A stretch of 22,720 bases of DNA, taken from the NCBI GenBank assembly GCA_934725305.1, contig CAKVBA010000045.1, positions 1 to 22,720 on the forward strand. Direction: 5' to 3'. The position numbers and the translations under genes are program-made. This DNA comes from an uncultured Parabacteroides sp. Lineage in GTDB: Bacteria; Bacteroidota; Bacteroidia; Bacteroidales; Tannerellaceae. The notes beneath the pieces are model-generated. The model worked only from the letters and a program-made list of their open reading frames with translations, did no database searches and had not been told where the DNA came from. Positions 16,122-22,720 of the stretch are shown in pieces; the stretch's first letter is position 1; each line of letters opens with the position of its first letter.

Positions 16122-17564
16122 TCAAACCTTTCGTTTCAGAAGGTATTGAATGCTTTCTCTAAATGTAACAGATCCGCTCAGCCACATGAATAGTATATAT
16201 AATGTGGCAACAATACTTGCTTTCATTAAAAAGAGCATGTATATGTTTTCTATATCTTTAGTTATGAAGCTGGTAATGCCAATAACTATAGACGTGATGA
16301 TTGCGAATGGTGCTATATCATACAATGCTTGTAATGGAGTCAGCCCAATCTCTCTCCATACAAAATATTGCCAAACTAACAGCCAGGCAATGTTAATACA
16401 AACATAATATTTAACCATGGTTATTATTCCATAGTTATGGAAATATAACATCAAGCCGACCTGAATGATTCCTAATAAAATAGTATTCCACATATAAACA
16501 CTTGATTTGCCTTTACTGATAATCAGGTTTGAATATAAGCCACAGATGGCAGTGAAGGCACTGCCAATACATAGTATCCTTAATAATTCGGCACTGACAA
16601 TCCATTTGGAAGTTATTGCTATTGTTATCAATTCCGGTGCGACAAATGATAGGCCAAATAATGCGGGAAATGCAATAAAGGATGTAAAGCGTAGCATTTT
16701 TCGGAAGATATGTTTTTGCCGTTCTTTATCATCTGCTACAGACACCAATACCGGTTGAGCAACATTGCTGACCATTGTGTTTATGAATGCATATCCCATA
16801 AAATTCCATTTGTTTGCTTGATTAAAGTCTCCTACCTCTTTTTCAGAATAGAATTTACCTAAAATGATTGAGAGTATATTGTGGTTGATATTATTGAATA
16901 TATTAGTAATCAATAGACGTACACTGAACGGAATCATCTCTTTTAGAGGCGAGAAGTCTATTTTTAAGCTGGGAACCCAAGGTGTATAATACCAAAAGAA
17001 GCAGGTGTTGATTAGCACATAAATCAAGCTCTGTGTAACAATGCCCCAATAAGCCATTCCATAGTAAGCCAATAAAATTCCAGTGATGCCTGATAATAGT
17101 AGAGCTGTAATAGTGGCAATAGAGCGCTGTTTCACTAACAGATTACGGAACATATAGGCACTTTGAGCTGTTCCTAAACTGGAAAAGACAAAACCGAGGA
17201 ACATATAGCGAGCTAAAGGTATTAACTCTTGATTATTGTAGAAATTTGCGATGAGAGGTGCGCAGAGAAATAGAATGATATAGATAGAGATTCCCATTAA
17301 AGTGCTAAACCAAAATACAGCATTGTAATCTTTGTGGCAGATGTTTTGTTTATTCACCAGTGCTGCTGTAAACCCGCTTTCTTGTAATGTGCTTGCAATC
17401 AAAGAAAAGATACTCAGCATTCCTACCATTCCATAGTCTGATCGGGATAATAGTCGAGCAAGGAAGATACCGAAAATAAGGCTGATAATTTGTTGTATGC
17501 CGTTACTGATACTTCCCCAAAATAATCCTTTAGCTGTCTTCTCTTTGAGTGATTGAGTTGCCAT
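16122..17564 (-). CDS. Wzx-type oligosaccharide flippase (polysaccharide transporter family)
   Basis: This inner-membrane MOP/PST-superfamily protein would flip undecaprenyl-linked oligosaccharide to the periplasm. It starts MATQSLKEKTAKGLFWGSIS (480 residues; ATG at 17564). A GTG at 17579 would add five residues but places the likely AAAAGGA ribosome site inside the gene. About 12-14 hydrophobic helices run through the protein. The opening LKEKTAKGLFWG, then LARLLSRSDYGMVGM and LQESGFTAALV, are typical of the WzxC-like branch. It is the only flippase in the locus, and no Wzy-like polymerase accompanies it. It is strongly AT-rich (14 of 60 bases are G or C at 16861-16920). Confidence 0.92.
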   Translation of the reverse strand: MATQSLKEKTAKGLFWGSISNGIQQIISLIFGIFLARLLSRSDYGMVGMLSIFSLIASTLQESGFTAALVNKQNICHKDYNAVFWFSTLMGISIYIILFLCAPLIANFYNNQELIPLARYMFLGFVFSSLGTAQSAYMFRNLLVKQRSIATITALLLSGITGILLAYYGMAYWGIVTQSLIYVLINTCFFWYYTPWVPSLKIDFSPLKEMIPFSVRLLITNIFNNINHNILSIILGKFYSEKEVGDFNQANKWNFMGYAFINTMVSNVAQPVLVSVADDKERQKHIFRKMLRFTSFIAFPALFGLSFVAPELITIAITSKWIVSAELLRILCIGSAFTAICGLYSNLIISKGKSSVYMWNTILLGIIQVGLMLYFHNYGIITMVKYYVCINIAWLLVWQYFVWREIGLTPLQALYDIAPFAIITSIVIGITSFITKDIENIYMLFLMKASIVATLYILFMWLSGSVTFRESIQYLLKRKV

Positions 17565-17579
17565 TCCTTTTAATTTCAC

Positions 17580-17731
17580 AAGATGTGTTTGCTGATTCTA
17601 CATCGTTTAGTTGAAAACTATAGTAAAAGAACTATCGTTGTCAATTGTTATGTGACATTGTCTATTCCTACAAAAATAATCTTTTTATTTTGGATATACT
17701 AGATGTCGCAATGACAAAAGGAATTATAGGG
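17580..17731. other. Intergenic gap before the flippase gene
   Basis: This 150-base AT-rich gap separates the conserved oxidoreductase gene from the variable interior. On the minus strand TATTTTTG matches the -7 box TAnnTTTG, but no -33 TTTG lies at 19-21 bases. A secondary promoter for the flippase unit is possible but weakly supported. The gap coincides with the sharp change in base composition. Confidence 0.35.
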
Positions 17732-18772
17732 CTATTGGCCTTCTCTATTCCTCTTCAAAGCATATATCCGCTGGATGATATCAACAACTTTCATGCCTTC
17801 CAGTACATTGGTGGTGATGATTTCTCCCGGAGTGCCTGTCAAGACATTTACAACATTGCGGATCACGAAGTTATGGTTTTGGGCCGAACCTTTATAAGGA
17901 CCATAATCATTACCCGGATTGGTGGGAGCCAACACCGGCATCTCATAGTCTTTGATGTGGCAATATTCCACCTCGTTCATATATTGACCGCCAATCTTTA
18001 CGCTGCCGTTTTCGGCAACAACCAACAGGCTGCTCTCCATATTCTTGTTCCACACCGATGTGGAGTAGTTGAGGCAACCCATTCCGCCGTTGACGAAGTT
18101 GAACTGAATCAGACCGGAATCTTCAAAGGCTGTCAGGTCTTTGTGATTGAAGTCTGCAAAGCGAGCCTGGATGTTGCAGATGTCTCCAAACAGCCAGTAC
18201 ATGATGTCGATAAAATGCGAGAATTGAGTGAATAGTGTGCCACCATCCAGTGTGGCATCGCCATGCCAGCCTCCGGCTTTATAATAACGGTCGTCGCGGT
18301 TCCAATAGCAGTTGAGCTGCACCATGTAGATCTTGCCTAAACGCCCCGATTCAACCATCTCTTTCATCCATACCGATGGCGGTGAGTAGCGGTTTTGCAT
18401 CACACAGAACACCTGCTTGCGATATCGGAGTGAGGTGTAAACCACCTTCTCGGCATCAGCCAGCGAAAGAGCCATGGGCTTTTCTATAACCACATGATGG
18501 CCGGCTTCCAACGCCTGGATAGCCATGGAAGCATGCAGTCCGTTGGGCGTACATATATTGATGACATCAATCTCGAAATCAGAAGCCAGCAGATCGTTGA
18601 TCGAAGAGAAGAAAGAGACCGGATAGGCTTCGATTCCCAACTCTTCTTGTGGGCGGATGTCGCATAGAGCCACCAATTCTGCTCCGGCATCACGAGTGAT
18701 CATCTCTGCGTGGCGCTTTCCGATATGGCCGCAACCAACAACGGCAAAACGTATTTTATCTTTATTCATCAT
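17732..18772 (-). CDS. Gfo/Idh/MocA oxidoreductase, WlbA-like nucleotide-sugar dehydrogenase
   Basis: This 346-residue cytosolic NAD(P)-dependent oxidoreductase has a Rossmann glycine motif VVGCGHIGKRH (11-21), the family EKP motif (97-99, with the catalytic lysine), and GGTLFTQFSHFIDIMYW, in which His186 takes the usual catalytic place. The segment CYWNRDDRYYKAGGWHGD resembles WlbA, which oxidises C3 of UDP-GlcNAc-uronic acid. The adjacent WbpE-like aminotransferase would then act on the 3-keto product, so the pair probably contributes to UDP-2,3-diamino-2,3-dideoxy-glucuronic acid. The UDP-GlcNAc 6-dehydrogenase and N-acetyltransferase of this pathway are not in the window. Either Met1 or Met2 could start. 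It follows the aminotransferase by 17 bases. Its base composition matches the core flank (29 of 60 G or C at 18301-18360). Confidence 0.85.
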   Translation of the reverse strand: MMNKDKIRFAVVGCGHIGKRHAEMITRDAGAELVALCDIRPQEELGIEAYPVSFFSSINDLLASDFEIDVINICTPNGLHASMAIQALEAGHHVVIEKPMALSLADAEKVVYTSLRYRKQVFCVMQNRYSPPSVWMKEMVESGRLGKIYMVQLNCYWNRDDRYYKAGGWHGDATLDGGTLFTQFSHFIDIMYWLFGDICNIQARFADFNHKDLTAFEDSGLIQFNFVNGGMGCLNYSTSVWNKNMESSLLVVAENGSVKIGGQYMNEVEYCHIKDYEMPVLAPTNPGNDYGPYKGSAQNHNFVIRNVVNVLTGTPGEIITTNVLEGMKVVDIIQRIYALKRNREGQ

Positions 18773-18789
18773 ACTGATTGCTTTTATGA

Positions 18790-19923
18790 TTAACGTACAG
18801 TTTCCAATGCGGATATAACGGTTTGAATGATATAATCTTGTTCTTCGTCAGTCATCTCGGTGTGGATGGGCAACGAGAGAACAGACCGCGAGAGTCGGGC
18901 CGAATTATCCAAGAATCCCGGCAGACGAGTAATCTGTCGATAAGCCTCTTGCTCATCTATGGGCAGCGGATAATAGACCATTGAGGGCACACCGTTCTCT
19001 TTCAGATAGGCTCGCACATCATCGCGCTTGTCAGGACTGAGCTGCAAGGTATATTGGTGATAGACATGCGACGAGAAGGGCGATTGTTTGGGCGTAACAA
19101 CTCCGTCGAGAGAGGCAAAAGCTTCGTCATAACGTGCTGCCACCTTTTGTCGAGCCTTGTTGAAGCTGTCCAGATATTTCAGTTTGACATCCAATATGGC
19201 TGCTTGCAGGGTGTCGAGACGCGAGTTACAGCCAATCGTTTGATGGTAATATTTGTTTTTCTGTCCATGGTTGGCTATCATCTTCAGTTGTTCAGCCCAT
19301 TGGGGATTATGCGTGAAGATGGCGCCACCGTCACCATAGCAGGCCAAGGGTTTAGAAGGGAAGAATGAGGTTGTTCCGATATGTCCCATAGTGCCTGTTT
19401 TTTGGGTGTGTCCGTCGGGGAAGGTATAATCTGCTCCTATAGATTGAGCATTGTCTTCCACCACATATAGGTTATGTTTTTCGGCCAGTTGCAGGATAGG
19501 AGCCATGTCGCAACTCTGTCCGAACAGATGCACGGCAATGATTGCTCTTGTGTTGCTGTTGATAGCCTCTTTTATTTGCTTGGGATCGATGTTGAAGGTG
19601 TATGGATCTACATCCACCAGCACCGGTGTCATACCTAATAGTGCAACCACTTCGGCTGCAGCCACATAGGTGAAGGCCGGAATAATCACTTCGTCTCCCG
19701 GTTGCAGGGGCAAAGCCATCAATGCAATTTGTAAAGCATCGGTACCATTGCCACAAGGAATGACATAAGGAACCTGTAGGTAGTCGGACAAGTGGGAACA
19801 GAAGTCCTTCACTTCTCTACCATTAATAAAAGCGCTGCTGTCGATTACCGACAGCATCGCTTTATCTATCTCTTCCTTCAAACGGAGATATTGTCCGTGA
19901 AGGTCAACCATTTGTATATTCAT
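18790..19923 (-). CDS. DegT/DnrJ/EryC1 aminotransferase, WbpE/WlbC-like
   Basis: This 377-residue PLP-dependent sugar aminotransferase probably forms the 3-amino group of a UDP-2,3-diamino-uronic acid using glutamate. PLP Lys191 is in TSFFPSKPLACYGDGGAIF, the wording typical of WbpE-type enzymes. VEDNAQSIGA (from 155), NGTDALQIALMAL (from 59) and CNSRLDTLQAAIL also agree. N-terminal MVDLHGQYLRLKEEIDKAM is the usual start. The start codon directly abuts the metG stop codon (TAAATG), so the gene is probably read from the metG transcript by translational re-initiation. It pairs with the WlbA-like gene downstream. Other 3- or 4-aminotransferase roles cannot be excluded from sequence alone. Confidence 0.88.
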   Translation of the reverse strand: MNIQMVDLHGQYLRLKEEIDKAMLSVIDSSAFINGREVKDFCSHLSDYLQVPYVIPCGNGTDALQIALMALPLQPGDEVIIPAFTYVAAAEVVALLGMTPVLVDVDPYTFNIDPKQIKEAINSNTRAIIAVHLFGQSCDMAPILQLAEKHNLYVVEDNAQSIGADYTFPDGHTQKTGTMGHIGTTSFFPSKPLACYGDGGAIFTHNPQWAEQLKMIANHGQKNKYYHQTIGCNSRLDTLQAAILDVKLKYLDSFNKARQKVAARYDEAFASLDGVVTPKQSPFSSHVYHQYTLQLSPDKRDDVRAYLKENGVPSMVYYPLPIDEQEAYRQITRLPGFLDNSARLSRSVLSLPIHTEMTDEEQDYIIQTVISALETVR

Positions 19924-21963
19924 TTATTTTACTTCGCTACCAGGTTTCACCTCCTTTTCCGGAGTGATAACAGCTAACTTACCGTCAAAGTTTTCAGCAG
20001 AAAGAATCATACCTTCTGATACGATACCTTTCAGCTTGCGAGGAGCCAGGTTGGCGATGAAACATACCTGTTTGCCTACCAGCTCTTCAGGTTTGTAATG
20101 TTGGGCAATACCGGAAACGATGGTTCTTTTTTCCAATCCGTCGTCAATGCGGAACTGCAGCAACTTGTCTGCCTTAGGCACTTTGGCGCATTCCAATACA
20201 GTACCTACACGGATATCCAGCTTCAAGAAGTCGTCGAATTCAATGTTTTCACGAATCGGTTTTGCTTTGTAGTTAGCCTCTTCGTTGGCCTTCTTTGTGT
20301 CTAACAACTTCTGAATCTGAGCCTCGATAACGCTATCTTCGATCTTTTCAAACAGCAATTCGGGTTTGCCCAGCTGATGACCCGTTTCCAGTAGATCGGT
20401 TGAACCCAATCTGTTCCATCCTAACGGTTCCACATTCAACATCTTGTTTAGTTTCTCCATGCTGAAAGGCAAGAACGGTTCAAAGGCAATCGCCAGGTTG
20501 GCTGTAATCTGCAGAGAGATGTTCATGATAGTAGCAACACGATCCATATCTGTCTTCGCCAGCTTCCACGGTTCGGTATCTGCCAAATATTTGTTACCGA
20601 TACGTGCCAGGTTCATGGCCTCTTTCTGAGCGTCACGGAAGTGGTAAGTATCCAACAGGCGTTCTACGTTGGCCTTCACGTCGGCAAAGTCTTGCAAAGT
20701 CTGACGGTCATAGTCTGTCAGTTCGCCAGCAGCCGGCACCTTTCCTTCGAAATATTTGCCAGTCAATACCAACGCACGGTTCACGAAGTTTCCCAAGATG
20801 GCCACCAGCTCATTGTTGTTGCGAGCCTGATAGTCTTTCCAAGTGAAGTCGTTATCCTTAGTTTCGGGAGCGTTGGCTGTCAATACATAGCGTAATACAT
20901 CCTGCTTGCCCGGCATATCTACCAGATATTCGTTCAACCATACAGCCCAGTTGCGTGAAGTAGAGATCTTGTCTCCTTCCAAGTTCAGGAACTCATTAGC
21001 CGGTACATTCTCCGGCAGATTGTATGAGCCTTCGGCTTTCAACATAGACGGGAACACGATACAGTGGAACACGATGTTGTCTTTTCCGATGAAGTGAACC
21101 ATCTTTGTCTCGGGATCTTTCCACCAAGTCTCCCAGCTGTCGGGCAACAATTCCTTTGTGTTAGAGATATAGCCGATAGGAGCATCAAACCAAACATACA
21201 GCACTTTGCCTTCAGCTCCTTCAACGGGAACAGGAATACCCCAATCCAAGTCGCGGCTTACCGCACGTGGTTGCAAGCCCATATCCAACCAGCTCTTACA
21301 CTGGCCATACACGTTTGGCTTCCACTCTTTGTGGCCTTCAAGGATCCACTGGCGCAGGAATGGTTCCCATTTGTCCAATGGCAGATACCAGTGTTTGGTC
21401 TCTTTCATGACAGGCGCACTACCGCTGATAGCCGATTTGGGATTGATCAGGTCTGTCGGGCTTAGTGAAGTACCACAAGCTTCACATTGGTCGCCATAAG
21501 CCTTTTCGTTGCCACAGTGAGGGCATGTACCTGTGATATAACGGTCTGCCAAGAACTGTTTAGCCTCTTCGTCGTAATATTGTTCGCTTGTTTTCTCGAT
21601 AAATTCACCCTTTTCATACAGCTTGCGGAAGAAATCTGAAGCCATCTGATTATGTGTGGGTGAAGTGGTACGGGAATAGATGTCGAATGAAATGCCGAAT
21701 TCTTCGAACGATTTCTTGATAATGTTGTGATAACGGTCTACAACATCCTGCGGAGTAATTCCCTCTTTCTTTGCTCGTAGTGTAATAGGCACACCATGTT
21801 CGTCTGAACCACCGATCATTAAGACCTCTTCTCCTTTCAAACGGAGATAGCGTGCATAAATATCTGCCGGTACATATACGCCGGCCAAGTGACCGATATG
21901 AACCGGTCCGTTCGCATAGGGTAACGCTGTCGTAATCAGCGTTCTCTTAAAATGCTTTTCCAT
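19924..21963 (-). CDS. metG: Methionyl-tRNA synthetase
   Basis: This class I aminoacyl-tRNA synthetase charges tRNA-Met in the cytosol. At 679 residues it is the long dimeric form. The HIGH motif is VHIGHLAG (from 21). The zinc-binding knuckle is C147-x2-C150 and C160-x2-C163. The KMSKS loop is present as KISTS (332-336). The anticodon-binding helical domain follows. A C-terminal OB-fold tRNA-binding domain begins near 575 ([20 protein letters not shown], later [20 protein letters not shown]). It is the first gene of the minus-strand run and probably supplies the transcript for at least the two sugar-modifying genes downstream, an odd coupling of housekeeping and surface glycan functions. Confidence 0.98.
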   Translation of the reverse strand: MEKHFKRTLITTALPYANGPVHIGHLAGVYVPADIYARYLRLKGEEVLMIGGSDEHGVPITLRAKKEGITPQDVVDRYHNIIKKSFEEFGISFDIYSRTTSPTHNQMASDFFRKLYEKGEFIEKTSEQYYDEEAKQFLADRYITGTCPHCGNEKAYGDQCEACGTSLSPTDLINPKSAISGSAPVMKETKHWYLPLDKWEPFLRQWILEGHKEWKPNVYGQCKSWLDMGLQPRAVSRDLDWGIPVPVEGAEGKVLYVWFDAPIGYISNTKELLPDSWETWWKDPETKMVHFIGKDNIVFHCIVFPSMLKAEGSYNLPENVPANEFLNLEGDKISTSRNWAVWLNEYLVDMPGKQDVLRYVLTANAPETKDNDFTWKDYQARNNNELVAILGNFVNRALVLTGKYFEGKVPAAGELTDYDRQTLQDFADVKANVERLLDTYHFRDAQKEAMNLARIGNKYLADTEPWKLAKTDMDRVATIMNISLQITANLAIAFEPFLPFSMEKLNKMLNVEPLGWNRLGSTDLLETGHQLGKPELLFEKIEDSVIEAQIQKLLDTKKANEEANYKAKPIRENIEFDDFLKLDIRVGTVLECAKVPKADKLLQFRIDDGLEKRTIVSGIAQHYKPEELVGKQVCFIANLAPRKLKGIVSEGMILSAENFDGKLAVITPEKEVKPGSEVK

Positions 21964-21988
21964 ACCTTCTTTTTCTCTTTTAGAACCA

Positions 21989-21996
21989 CAAAGGTA
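21989..21996 (-). promoter_or_regulatory. metG: Probable -7 element of the metG promoter
   Basis: On the minus strand TACCTTTG matches the Bacteroidota -7 box and lies 25 bases before the metG start codon. No matching -33 TTTG lies 19-21 bases upstream. The leader AGAGAAAAAGAAGG is purine-rich and could serve as ribosome site. Confidence 0.5.
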
Positions 21997-22243
21997 AGGA
22001 ATAATTTGCTAAGAAGTGGTTTAAATTTTCTCAGAATCGCTTTATCTGTTGCTTTTTTGCTGTTAGTCTTTCGTTTTATTCCACCTTTGTTGGCCTTTTC
22101 TTTCGGCATCTTGCTTCTGTCTGTGCTTCGGCGATTTGCATTATGACGCACTGTCATGGATGATGGATGTGAGGAAAGGATAAAGTCCCTTATATTTCCC
22201 TTGAAAATCCTATCCTATAAGCGGATTAGTCACTATTGGTTAT
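21997..22243. other. Gene-free stretch upstream of metG
   Basis: There is no convincing gene on either strand. A lysine-rich minus-strand frame of 73 codons overlaps the metG start, and a hydrophobic plus-strand frame lies over the same bases; each is probably the shadow of the other, because a basic frame reads as hydrophobic in reverse. Near 22226 the bases TTAGTCACTAT may be a worn half-copy of the 23-bp units that follow. Confidence 0.4.
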
Positions 22244-22335
22244 CTTCGTCACAATATGTGATGAAGCATAGCCACATATTGTGCATTATCTTAGTCATAT
22301 AATGTGATGTATCTTTTTCACAGTATGTGACGAAG
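22244..22335. repeat. Four tandem 23-bp palindromic units (iteron-like)
   Basis: Four contiguous 23-bp units lie at 22244-22266, 22267-22289, 22290-22312 and 22313-22335. Each carries a dyad related to TCACAATATGTGA at its middle, with centres at 22255, 22278, 22301 and 22324. Units 1 and 4 have the intact TCACA-N3-TGTGA core. Unit 2 keeps CACA/TGTG (read on the minus strand), and unit 3 has one changed arm base. Unit 1 is a near-perfect 23-bp palindrome (CTTCG and TGAAG as outer arms). A spacing of about two helical turns places the dyads on roughly the same DNA face, as in iterons or cooperative operators. No cognate binding protein is in the window. Confidence 0.75.
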
Positions 22336-22440
22336 CAACTGGTGCTATCTGTGCTGTTGAATATCTTATGAAGAGGACCTTTGTAGAAGAGGTAAAAACA
22401 CAAGTTCTATATCTACAATCTTATCATTATTAGGTAGCAG

Positions 22441-22593
22441 CTAAAACAAAAAGGTGAAATTTTTTTTCTGCGAAGCATTGAACCGTTCAATCTCCAGAGC
22501 GAGGGATTTCTTTAACTGGCCAGCTATAAAGTCTAAGAAAGGCTGATTAACTTCTTCTTCCTGTGATAGCCGTAAGGCAGAAATATACTCTTT
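22441..22593 (-). pseudogene. Decayed C-terminal fragment resembling a Fic/DOC-family protein
   Basis: The minus strand encodes EYISALRLSQEEEVNQPFLD, then FIAGQLKKSLALEIERF, and ends NFTFLF with a TAG stop at 22441-22443. The pattern Y-x2-AL-x2-Q...PF-x2-FIA recalls the C-terminal helices of Fic (AMP-transferring) proteins common in Bacteroides. A TGA at 22594-22596 closes the frame upstream, there is no start codon, and the catalytic HPFxxGNG motif is absent. It is best read as the remnant of a lost or truncated gene; family assignment is tentative. Confidence 0.4.
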
Positions 22594-22594
22594 T

Positions 22595-22626
22595 CAAAGG
22601 TAGTGTATTTGTATTGCGCAGCCAAA
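22595..22626 (-). promoter_or_regulatory. Bacteroidota promoter facing the Fic-like remnant
   Basis: On the minus strand TTTG (22626-22623) and TACCTTTG (22602-22595) are separated by exactly 20 bases, matching the consensus TTTG-N20-TAnnTTTG. Transcription would start near 22588 and run through the remnant and the 23-bp array towards metG. Confidence 0.55.
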
Positions 22627-22666
22627 GAAAATAACGACTTACTACGGTTCAGTAGATTTTTCGTGG

Positions 22667-22703
22667 GGATAATTTTTTATCCTCGAGAAGTATTGCTTAC
22701 TTC
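22667..22703. other. Two adjacent small hairpins near the right edge
   Basis: GGATAA-TTTT-TTATCC (22667-22682) and GAAGTA-TTGCT-TACTTC (22687-22703) are perfect six-base-pair inverted repeats four bases apart. The first can be extended by wobble pairs in RNA. No gene is recognisable around them before the window ends at 22720. Function unknown. Confidence 0.35.
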
Positions 22704-22720
22704 GTATTATGAAAAACGAT

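Noticed and set aside
17645..18235. Plus-strand 196-codon frame opposite the WlbA-like gene
   Set aside because: Most of it is the antisense of a well-supported oxidoreductase, and the sequence shows no recognisable domain.
21952..22146. Plus-strand 64-codon hydrophobic frame that could be a small membrane protein
   Set aside because: It is the reverse reading of a lysine-rich stretch, which naturally gives Phe/Leu codons. Its start lies inside metG, and there is no ribosome site or promoter.
21936..22157. Minus-strand 73-codon frame, lysine-rich, overlapping the metG start
   Set aside because: It overlaps metG by 28 bases in another frame, runs across the likely metG promoter, has low-complexity basic composition and resembles no family I know.
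22244..22335. Could the repeated 23-bp units be a small CRISPR array?
   Set aside because: The units are contiguous, with no unique spacers between them, and are palindromic in the centre. CRISPR repeats alternate with spacers of similar length. The predicted repeat (from the tracrRNA anti-repeat) also differs.

Overview
The window looks like a chromosomal piece from a Bacteroidales bacterium (Bacteroides/Parabacteroides type). Promoters match the Bacteroidota pattern (-33 TTTG, about 20 bases, -7 TAnnTTTG), Shine-Dalgarno sequences are weak, and ahcY, YfhO, the glycosyltransferases and metG all read as Bacteroidales-like. I cannot assign a species. The left edge lies inside an insertion sequence, so it may also be an assembly break.

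Left part (1-5120): a type II-C CRISPR-Cas locus on the minus strand. A complete 1418-residue Cas9 (721-4977) keeps all RuvC and HNH catalytic residues. cas1 (46-498) is cut after exactly 140 codons by the end of an IS21-like element (1-78), so its catalytic half is missing here. A roughly 190-base foldback element (521-710) separates cas9 from cas1. Divergent from cas9, at about 5030-5117, is a strong candidate tracrRNA with a promoter, an anti-repeat, a nexus hairpin and a Rho-independent terminator. No CRISPR array is visible; it would be expected beyond cas1/cas2, left of the window.

Middle (5204-6892): ahcY on the plus strand, then a 119-base ERIC-like imperfect palindrome and a perfect 15-bp terminator stem shared with the convergent operon from the right.

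Right (6893-21963): a minus-strand run from metG through an aminotransferase and an oxidoreductase (UDP-diamino-uronic acid type), a Wzx-type flippase, a GT8, a GT10 fucosyltransferase, an aminotransferase/acyltransferase pair (VioA/VioB type), three more glycosyltransferases and a YfhO membrane protein. Genes are tightly packed or overlap, except for gaps on both sides of the flippase. The interior (about 10.2-17.6 kb) is visibly AT-richer than its flanks, as expected for an exchangeable glycan cassette inside a conserved frame. There is a flippase but no recognisable Wzy polymerase, chain-length regulator, export channel or initiating phosphoglycosyltransferase. That fits a short, non-polymerised glycan, possibly the general protein O-glycan of Bacteroidota, better than a capsule; this is inference.

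Far right (21964-22720): no intact gene. It holds the metG promoter, four tandem 23-bp palindromic units centred exactly 23 bp apart (22244-22335), a decayed C-terminal fragment resembling Fic-family proteins (22441-22593), and a near-perfect Bacteroidota promoter directly upstream of that fragment.
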